Shown piece after piece: positions 1 through 6,835 of a stretch of 9,478 bases of DNA. The notes beneath the pieces were generated by a model that saw nothing but the letters and a program-made list of their open reading frames with translations, searched no databases and was not told the DNA's origin. Both the position numbers and the translations under genes were made by a program. Positions within the stretch are counted from its first letter, which is position 1; each line of letters opens with the position of its first letter. This DNA is from an uncultured Bacteroidales bacterium (GTDB lineage Bacteria; Bacteroidota; Bacteroidia; Bacteroidales; JAUNSR01). Location of the stretch: positions 1 to 9,478 of the forward strand of contig CAMTOT010000099.1 in assembly GCA_947074165.1 (NCBI GenBank), given 5' to 3'.

Positions 1-50
1 TACGAGATAAGGAGCGGTGACTGGAGTTCAGACGTGTGCTCTTCCGATCT
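1..50. other. Illumina TruSeq P7/index adapter (artefact)
   Basis: These bases are not biological. They read as the last bases of the P7 flow-cell sequence (TACGAGAT), an 8-base index (AAGGAGCG, 9-16), and then the TruSeq read-2 adapter ending in CTCTTCCGATCT at base 50. The same adapter, inverted, ends the window. The two index copies differ at one base: position 11 is G where the far end predicts T, which looks like a sequencing or PCR error. The in-frame GTG at 36 lies inside the adapter, so a five-residue leader predicted from it is false. Genuine sequence starts at 51. Confidence 0.98.
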
Positions 51-2924
51 ATTACAATAAGCTATAATGAGAGTTATATCGTAGAGCGAAATATGTCTTC
101 TATTGATAAACTAGCGGATATTCTATACAAAGAATTTGTATTCAAAAGTTCATTAGGTGATTATATTATACAAGAAACGTATCCAAATAGCGATGAAAAT
201 ATTACAATTCATGGCTTAAACGTTTCTGACGATATAGTAATTTCCGATAATAAATATATTTTTAAAAATCATCGCAGGAAAGCATTAGGTACTCATGAAG
301 ATTTCACCCGTTTCCAGCTAATCCGATACAATTCTGTAAAATTTGTAGAAGAGAGTAAAGCTCAGGCTGTAATTGAAAGAATACAGGAAAAACGAAATCA
401 GGGAAGAGCACTGATGGAGCTATGGAAAGTTTATTCAGAGAAAGAATTAGAAAAATCACTTTCATTAAAGGATAGTATAGGTGATCTTAACTATAGCGAA
501 GCCAGGGATACGGCGGACAATATCAAAACGATAAAACTTAATCTCACGGATGATCAGAAAAAGATTATAAAAGAGAAAGAGAATGACTTAAAGATGTCAT
601 CGCTTGATAAAGTTGGAGTAACCGGATCATCAATGAATTCGTATAAAATCAAAAGTGTATATAGAAAATATAACTCATGGTTAATTGATCTTTATGATGA
701 AGATGATACACTTGATACTTCAGGGGTGCTTTGTGTGTCCACAAAAGGTGATGAAACTGTAAATAAGAGAAGAAAAAAGGCCCAGCAAACCTTGGAAGAT
801 AATGCCAATTTACTTCTTAGAAACCTTCACTTCGCAATAGAGGATGAAGCTGACAGCATGATTGAGCAGCGAATAAATAATGAAAATGCTATAACTCCCC
901 GTACCAGAAAATTCCTTAAAGAAAAATTTGGAGTAGATTCTTTGACTGAGGACCAGGAGGAAGCTGTGAGGATTGCTATTAATACACCTGATATCGCAGT
1001 TATTCAAGGGCCTCCGGGAACAGGTAAATCTACAGTAATTGCAGTCATATGTGACAGATTAATCGAGATTTCAGAGAAGAACAATAAAAAGTTAGGTGAT
1101 AAGCAACCGAATGTAAAAAATATTTTGGCATCGGCTTTTCAGAATGATACAGTCGAACATATTGCATCAAAGATTGAAACGAATGGCTTGCCAACAATAA
1201 AACTCGGTAAAGCATCTATTTCAATATCTGCAGAGGATATAACTATCAATAAGATGATTGATAGTATAGATAATTCACTTAAATTCTATTCAAATTCGAC
1301 GATAGATTCGCGCTACTCTGTTAAGCTGAAACAGATTAAGCAAATATATGAGAAAGAATATGAAATAGAAACAATGCGACGTTCTATTCAATTTATAGTG
1401 AATGAAATGAATCTCTCAGAAGAGTTATGGAGTGAATGGATTGAATTGAATAGAGATGAGTCATCGAATTCAGAAAGTTACATTAAAATATTGAAGGCTT
1501 TACGAAACCTTTCTACCGATGCAGTTTCTTATGATGATAATGGATATAATGAGGTTAGAAAATTATTACGCTGTGGAATTACTTTTACTGCAGAGGAGAC
1601 TGATATCCTTAAAAATGCACCAATAGATGAACCTGAGGACTCATTTCTTGAGTTTTTACTTGGTGTAAAAAGTAAGTATATTGATGTTTATGAAACAGGA
1701 ACAACGGTAAACGGTGCATTGAACCTCCAATTGCTGGTCTGGATTGACGATGCTATTTCGTATATGAAGGAGCGCGAAGAAAGTGCATTCGAAGATGATG
1801 ATACATTTATAGCATCAATATTGGAAAGTTTACGTGAAGACTTAAGCGGACAGACAGAATACATACGAAAAACGATAAAGGAGTATGGTGAAAGTATTGC
1901 GGCAACGAATCAGAAGGCAGGAAGTCTCGATATGGAAAATTTAAGATTTAACAATGTAATTCTTGAAGAAGCTGCGAGATCAAATCCTCTTGATTTGCTT
2001 ATCCCTATGACCAGAGCGTTAAAGAAAATTATTATGGTTGGTGACCAGAAGCAATTGCCTCAGTTGATAGAACCTGATATTGTGGATGCTGCTGTAGAAA
2101 TTCATACAGATAATGCTAAAAGAGAATACTTAAGAAAGAGCTATGAGCAGTCGCTCTTCGGAATTATATATAAAAATCTGGAGAAGAGTACACTGCCGCG
2201 TCGCATTCAGTTGAAAAAACAATTTCGTATGCATCCCGCCATTGGAGAATTTATAGGACAGCTATATTATGATGGTACACTTGAAACGGGTCTTGCCGAT
2301 CAGGCAGATAGAAGAAAACACAACCTTTCCATTCCTGAACTAAAAGGAAAGGTTATGGCTTTTTGTGATGTTGATTCTTCTATTGGATCCGAGACAAAAG
2401 GTATTGGCAAATGTAGGATTGCGGAAGCAAAAAGAGTAATATCACTGGTACAGGAAATTATGGCAGATCCAAAGAGTGAGAATCTTAGCATTGGTATAAT
2501 TACATTTTATTCAAAGCAGGTCGACCAGATTTTCGAAGCTGCGGAACAAGTCAACTTAGCTGTATCAACCAGCACTGGTGATTATGAAATAAATGATGCT
2601 TATAAAATCACAGCAGACGGCAGAGAAAAATTACGTATTGGAACTGTAGACTCATTTCAGGGAAAGGAATTTGACATTGTAATTTTAAGTACAGTACGCT
2701 CAAATCAAATAAGCGAAGAGGATGAAAATTTTCTAAGAAAATTCGGATTCCTAACACTTGATAATCGTCTTAACGTTGCTTTCTCTCGTGCACAAAGATT
2801 ACTTATTGTTTGTGGAGATAGTAGTATGTTCTCCTCTGAATTTGCAAAACGTCATGTGGAAGGACTTTATGAGTTTTATGTAAATCAAACATCAAATAGT
2901 GAATATGGAACAAGGTTCAAATAA
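51..2924 (+). CDS. UPF1/Dna2-like superfamily 1 helicase (5' partial)
   Basis: This is a large ATP-dependent SF1 helicase or translocase of the UPF1/Dna2 type (AAA_11 plus AAA_12), cut at its 5' end by the fragment boundary; 957 codons remain. Counting from the first genuine codon at base 51, the motifs are: Q-motif LTEDQ near 298-302, Walker A GPPGTGKS at 320-327, motif Ia ILASAFQND, Walker B EEAAR at 639-643, motif III GDQKQLPQ at 664-671, motif IV QFRMHP at 724-729, motif V TVDSFQGKE at 865-873 and motif VI NVAFSRAQ at 908-915. The usual DE of Walker B is EE here. About 310 residues separate motifs I and II, much of it charged and helical, so an accessory insertion sits in RecA domain 1. 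The first 290 residues have no domain I recognise. UPF1-like helicases unwind RNA or DNA 5'-3'; the substrate cannot be told from sequence. The 3' end overlaps the next gene by 20 bases. The true start lies outside the window, although ATG at 93 is the first genuine in-frame methionine. Confidence 0.95.
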   Translation: MTISYNESYIVERNMSSIDKLADILYKEFVFKSSLGDYIIQETYPNSDENITIHGLNVSDDIVISDNKYIFKNHRRKALGTHEDFTRFQLIRYNSVKFVEESKAQAVIERIQEKRNQGRALMELWKVYSEKELEKSLSLKDSIGDLNYSEARDTADNIKTIKLNLTDDQKKIIKEKENDLKMSSLDKVGVTGSSMNSYKIKSVYRKYNSWLIDLYDEDDTLDTSGVLCVSTKGDETVNKRRKKAQQTLEDNANLLLRNLHFAIEDEADSMIEQRINNENAITPRTRKFLKEKFGVDSLTEDQEEAVRIAINTPDIAVIQGPPGTGKSTVIAVICDRLIEISEKNNKKLGDKQPNVKNILASAFQNDTVEHIASKIETNGLPTIKLGKASISISAEDITINKMIDSIDNSLKFYSNSTIDSRYSVKLKQIKQIYEKEYEIETMRRSIQFIVNEMNLSEELWSEWIELNRDESSNSESYIKILKALRNLSTDAVSYDDNGYNEVRKLLRCGITFTAEETDILKNAPIDEPEDSFLEFLLGVKSKYIDVYETGTTVNGALNLQLLVWIDDAISYMKEREESAFEDDDTFIASILESLREDLSGQTEYIRKTIKEYGESIAATNQKAGSLDMENLRFNNVILEEAARSNPLDLLIPMTRALKKIIMVGDQKQLPQLIEPDIVDAAVEIHTDNAKREYLRKSYEQSLFGIIYKNLEKSTLPRRIQLKKQFRMHPAIGEFIGQLYYDGTLETGLADQADRRKHNLSIPELKGKVMAFCDVDSSIGSETKGIGKCRIAEAKRVISLVQEIMADPKSENLSIGIITFYSKQVDQIFEAAEQVNLAVSTSTGDYEINDAYKITADGREKLRIGTVDSFQGKEFDIVILSTVRSNQISEEDENFLRKFGFLTLDNRLNVAFSRAQRLLIVCGDSSMFSSEFAKRHVEGLYEFYVNQTSNSEYGTRFK

Positions 2925-4449
2925 TCATATATATTGTATAGAACATAAACCCAACAGAACGGCAGTTCTGCTGGGTATTCCTATGTATATGTATCGTATC
3001 AAAACTCACCGATTCAGCTATGGGTTGAATTTCTTTCAAAAAGCGGTACTTAAGTTTAAAACGAAGCCTAATATCGAAACCTCGACTATCGCGGCTTGTC
3101 TTGGATTAGACGAAAAGCTAATTACTACAATTCATAATGAGCTAGTGTTAAAGGGCCTTATTACATCTGAAGGTATACTTACAGCTAAAGGAAATGAAAT
3201 TAAGTCTGATGTAGATGGCCTTATCATTGATAAGAAATCTACACAAATTGGCTATGTTTTTCAATATGTTGACAAAGCCGAGATGTATCCATATTATGTG
3301 AATAACATATCAAAGGCTGTAACTAGTATAAACAACGGGGTATTATCTATAAAAACAGGTAATAAAGGAGATGCAGGAGAGGAAGACTATTTTAGTAGAC
3401 CTTTTTCATTTAACAGTATCCTCAAAAATATAATTACAAATCCAGCACCAACAGAGAAGGAAATCTTGTCATTGATGAGAAGGTCTAATAAACACCTTTC
3501 AGAAGAGTCTGAACAAAATGAAGCAAAGACTAACCTTTCATTGTCATTTATTCCTTCAGATAAGCCAGAACTAGTGTGGATATATACATATGCATATCTG
3601 CCGAAACTTGATTCTGAAAATAACTTTACATATGAGAGCGATTGGCAAATGCTCGATCCTTTTGGGTACGGAAAAAATCCAGAATTAAAGTTGTATGTCC
3701 AGAGTTTAATAAAGAATAGGATAATCGTGGACTTTGCAAAGGAAAAATTCGGAAATTTCAAAACCACAGATAATGATACCATAGGTAATTTCAATGCTGT
3801 AATAGATCGTAAAGTTGATGAGTATATGGATTCCTATTTTGAAATTGGGTTTCAGAAGTTGGATGGGAATCTTCAACAGTATATTAAGACTGTAATCAGG
3901 TCATACTTATTGTCAAATAATCATCAGTCTATTAATAATAGCGACAACTTTATTATTAACATTCAACGGACCCTTGAAGCTATTTTAAAAATAGACAAAG
4001 AAAACAGACACTCAATTTATGAAACAGTATGCGGAAATTTCCAAGATCCATATAGAAACGATTTAAGAAGCGATGAGTCCTATTCTCATGAAAGAAGGCG
4101 TCGGATTTGGGCTCTTATTGAGCAAGGAAAGATAATTGTGTCGAATCCAAAGGCGACTATTATTTATATAGCTAGTAAAATACGCCCAGGTAATGCACAT
4201 TCACTTAAACAGTACATGCTACCCTTATTACTTAGTTATGATTCTAATCGAGAAAATTTATTGTTCGACATTCTTGCTGACAAGATTGATGTAATTTTTG
4301 AAATAGCAAATCTAAGAAATAGTAACGGAAGTCATGGACAAACAACAACAGAAGGAAAGATAAAACCTATTCCTAAAGAAGTTGTTGACCGGTTGTTCGA
4401 GGAGTTTAAACAAATAGTAAATAAATTTATCCTACATTATAATGGCTAA
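2905..4449 (+). CDS. Winged-helix protein with C-terminal HEPN-type RNase motif
   Basis: This 514-residue protein matches no named family that I know, but both ends are readable. Residues about 43-100 look like a winged helix-turn-helix (IAACLGLDEKLITTI, then ELVLKGLI and a wing LTAKGNEI). Next comes a beta-rich stretch (IGYVFQYV...MYPYYV), a charged linker and a mostly helical second half. Near the C-terminus a helix ends in LRNSNGSHG, giving R471-N472-x4-H477 (bases 4315-4335), followed by one more amphipathic helix. R-[N/D/H]-x(4-6)-H at this position is the catalytic motif of HEPN RNases, enzymes that cut tRNA, mRNA or rRNA in many toxins and abortive-infection systems. I infer RNase activity; a helical domain with a chance motif is the alternative. 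The ATG at 2905 is chosen over the in-frame GTG at 2899 only because ATG is commoner; ATG at 2983 is also possible. None has a clear ribosome binding site. The gene overlaps the helicase gene by 20 bases and the McrB-like gene by 8, which points to coupled translation. Confidence 0.85.
   Translation: MEQGSNNHIYCIEHKPNRTAVLLGIPMYMYRIKTHRFSYGLNFFQKAVLKFKTKPNIETSTIAACLGLDEKLITTIHNELVLKGLITSEGILTAKGNEIKSDVDGLIIDKKSTQIGYVFQYVDKAEMYPYYVNNISKAVTSINNGVLSIKTGNKGDAGEEDYFSRPFSFNSILKNIITNPAPTEKEILSLMRRSNKHLSEESEQNEAKTNLSLSFIPSDKPELVWIYTYAYLPKLDSENNFTYESDWQMLDPFGYGKNPELKLYVQSLIKNRIIVDFAKEKFGNFKTTDNDTIGNFNAVIDRKVDEYMDSYFEIGFQKLDGNLQQYIKTVIRSYLLSNNHQSINNSDNFIINIQRTLEAILKIDKENRHSIYETVCGNFQDPYRNDLRSDESYSHERRRRIWALIEQGKIIVSNPKATIIYIASKIRPGNAHSLKQYMLPLLLSYDSNRENLLFDILADKIDVIFEIANLRNSNGSHGQTTTEGKIKPIPKEVVDRLFEEFKQIVNKFILHYNG
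2950..2975 (+). repeat. Imperfect inverted repeat (hairpin) at the helicase/HEPN gene junction
   Basis: Two 11-base arms (CCCAACAGAAC at 2950-2960 and GTTCTGCTGGG at 2965-2975) can pair with one A-C mismatch around the 4-base loop GGCA. The hairpin lies 26 bases after the helicase stop and just inside the next gene, or immediately upstream of the alternative start at 2983. No T-run follows, so it does not look like an intrinsic terminator. It could affect translation or mRNA stability between the two genes, or be chance. Confidence 0.55.
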
Positions 4450-6835
4450 GAAAAATAAACAAAAGACGAAGTCTTCAATTCAGTCAAAACCTATAGATAA
4501 TCTTATTACTGAATCAACAATAAATGAGGTCTCGACTATGGAATCGTTAGTTGACAGTATTCTTCCAGGTGAGGACAGTGAAGATGGTATTGATATGGAC
4601 GAGATAGAATCTTCATTTACCGATGATGGTAATGAATTAACTCAAAGTCCGGATGAATGTATCAAAAAGATAAAGCATCTTCTACATATACTAGAAGGAA
4701 CGCAGAAAAAATATGAAGAGAAGAAGAATGAATATATATCAAAAATTAAGCAGGTTGACGAAGAGAAGAAAACTGTAGATACGGCTCGACTGGAGGTTAA
4801 AAAAGAAGCTGACAAACTAATTAAAGAAGCTGAAAGTGAAATTACCAATCTTAAAGGTGAATTACGTGAAAAAAGAGAGGCTCTTAATCAACGAGAATTA
4901 GAGCTACTTGAACGAGAGAGGGAGTCAATGTCTGGCGACCATAGTGGAATTGTAGAGATGCTGCTTACTTCATTCAGACAGTCTGAATCAAAAGTCATTT
5001 CTGACACACGTTCTTTTATCGAAAGTGTTGCAGACACGAATGAAGAGTATTTAAATAGACTACAGGAAGTATCAGCAGAGTCAGCAAAGCTTGAGAAACA
5101 AAAAAAGAAGCTTGAACGCCTACGAGATGCTATTGAAGAAGAACGTGAAGAGATCCGGCTGGAGATTAAAGATGAACTTGAGCGTAGATATGCTCAGGAG
5201 TTATCTGATGCTAAAGTTTCTGTAGAAAGGCAAACATTTAAGCTTCAAAGGATAGAGTCAGATTTTAATAAAGTTAATGATTCTCTTACCCAAATATATA
5301 TATCTTTTGGCGAAACTGATCCTGTACAGATGGCCAATATATGTGCGAAACTCAAAGGCGAAGTTGACGACTTGAAGGAACAGCTTAATCAATGTCCGAC
5401 ACAAGAACAATTCAATAATAAACTGCGAGAAATAGATTATCTTAAGAAATCACTTCAAGAAAAAGATGTCAAGTTTAATGAGAAGGAATACTATGAACTT
5501 CAGACTATGTTTCATAATAATGATTCGATTATAATGGAGCGCAGAAATTTGGAGTGTCGACTTGAATCAGCTAAAGTTCGTGAAGAATCTTTGAGAAAAA
5601 CAATCGACGATCTTTCAGCTACTATTAAAGAGATTAATGAGACACAAAGCAAAGATAGTGCATTTAAGATATCGAGTCAGTATGATAAGGGTGAATATCA
5701 AGTGGGATTAACCCGCCCAAAATGTCCGTCAGGGTTGAAGGATCTGATTGCATATTTACAATGCTTTATGGCTTCGAATCAGGACAAATCTAAAAGACTG
5801 TATTACTCTAAGGATACAATCAGGAAATTTATAGCTGGGATATATATGTCTCCCATTAGTATTTTGCAAGGTATTAGTGGCACCGGTAAGACAAGTTTAC
5901 CAAGGGCTGTATCATTAGCCCTTACCGCCAATGATGATAGATTTAATGCAGAGAATGGTGCTGACGAATTGCCAAAAGCAGCATATAGAATATGTCCTAT
6001 TCAGTCGGGTTGGAGAGATAAAATGGACTTGATGGGTTATTATAATTCATTCGAAAAAAGTTATCATGAAACAGAGTTCTTTAATGCTCTATATCTTGCA
6101 AATCAGCCAAAGTATAAAGACACACTGTTTTTTATAGTTCTAGACGAAATGAATCTCTCACGTCCGGAACACTATTTTGCCGACTTTCTGTCAAAGCTTG
6201 AACTTTCAGAGGATCAGAGAAGAATTAAGATTGACAATGTGCCAGAAAGTATAACTCCAAATATGATAAAGGGAGGAACATTATCTATACCTCGAAATGT
6301 TCAATTTATAGGTACTGCGAATCATGATGAAACGACTTTGGAGTTTGCACCAAAGACTTATGACCGTTCGAATGTGATTAATATGCCTCGAAATCATCCG
6401 GATGAGAATATTCCAACTACAACGGAGCGTTATAGCGTTACTTATAGCTGGCTATACGATCAATTTAAAAAGGCAGAGGAAGCTCAGGAAAAAGCCTATT
6501 CTGTGTTTAGTAATTTTATTAAGGATGAAATATTACTTGAACTTCTGGCGGAAGAGGGTATTGGTATAGGCAATCGCTTTGAAGGCCAGGCGAAACGTTT
6601 TATCTCTGTTTTCGTAGAAGCTGGCAATAAACCTGAAGATGATTTAGCAAAAGCCGTAGATCATCTTATCACAACGCGATTATTGCGAACTTTGCAGAAT
6701 AATTATGATCTTGACACTGATAAACTCAATAATTTTCTTGATAGTTATAACTTAGTATTCAAGACACATTTTGGAAAAGAACCGGATGAGACTATAGAAC
6801 TTATTCGTAATGAATGTAAGAAAAAAAATAAATAA
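4442..6835 (+). CDS. Coiled-coil McrB-like AAA+ NTPase
   Basis: This 797-residue protein is the predicted motor of the system. Residues 1-70 are a charged, acidic, disordered-looking leader. Residues about 72-402 are dominated by heptad-like E/K/L/R-rich sequence, an extended coiled coil broken near 161-200 and 285-300. The C-terminal AAA+ domain follows: Walker A GISGTGKT at 477-484, then the McrB-type segment IQSGWRDKMDLMGYYN, Walker B VLDEMN with D568/E569, sensor 1 FIGTAN ending at N627, and a candidate arginine finger R642 in KTYDRSNVI. The helical lid ends in a typical KRFISVFVEAG...LLRTLQNNY stretch. McrB family members form hexamers that hydrolyse GTP and pair with an McrC nuclease subunit. 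The GTP-linked MNxxDR signature of classical McrB is changed here to ANHDET, so nucleotide choice is uncertain. No N-terminal modified-DNA-binding domain is visible; the coiled coil takes that place and may mediate oligomerisation or target sensing. The start ATG overlaps the upstream stop as ATGGCTAA, and the stop overlaps the next start as TAATG. Confidence 0.93.
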   Translation: MAKKNKQKTKSSIQSKPIDNLITESTINEVSTMESLVDSILPGEDSEDGIDMDEIESSFTDDGNELTQSPDECIKKIKHLLHILEGTQKKYEEKKNEYISKIKQVDEEKKTVDTARLEVKKEADKLIKEAESEITNLKGELREKREALNQRELELLERERESMSGDHSGIVEMLLTSFRQSESKVISDTRSFIESVADTNEEYLNRLQEVSAESAKLEKQKKKLERLRDAIEEEREEIRLEIKDELERRYAQELSDAKVSVERQTFKLQRIESDFNKVNDSLTQIYISFGETDPVQMANICAKLKGEVDDLKEQLNQCPTQEQFNNKLREIDYLKKSLQEKDVKFNEKEYYELQTMFHNNDSIIMERRNLECRLESAKVREESLRKTIDDLSATIKEINETQSKDSAFKISSQYDKGEYQVGLTRPKCPSGLKDLIAYLQCFMASNQDKSKRLYYSKDTIRKFIAGIYMSPISILQGISGTGKTSLPRAVSLALTANDDRFNAENGADELPKAAYRICPIQSGWRDKMDLMGYYNSFEKSYHETEFFNALYLANQPKYKDTLFFIVLDEMNLSRPEHYFADFLSKLELSEDQRRIKIDNVPESITPNMIKGGTLSIPRNVQFIGTANHDETTLEFAPKTYDRSNVINMPRNHPDENIPTTTERYSVTYSWLYDQFKKAEEAQEKAYSVFSNFIKDEILLELLAEEGIGIGNRFEGQAKRFISVFVEAGNKPEDDLAKAVDHLITTRLLRTLQNNYDLDTDKLNNFLDSYNLVFKTHFGKEPDETIELIRNECKKKNK

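Noticed and set aside
36..50. GTG start giving the helicase an N-terminal MLFRS
   Set aside because: These codons lie in the adapter; the gene is cut at base 51.
3387..3794. 135-codon open frame on the - strand
   Set aside because: It lies wholly inside the winged-helix/HEPN gene, has no recognisable domain and no supporting start signals.
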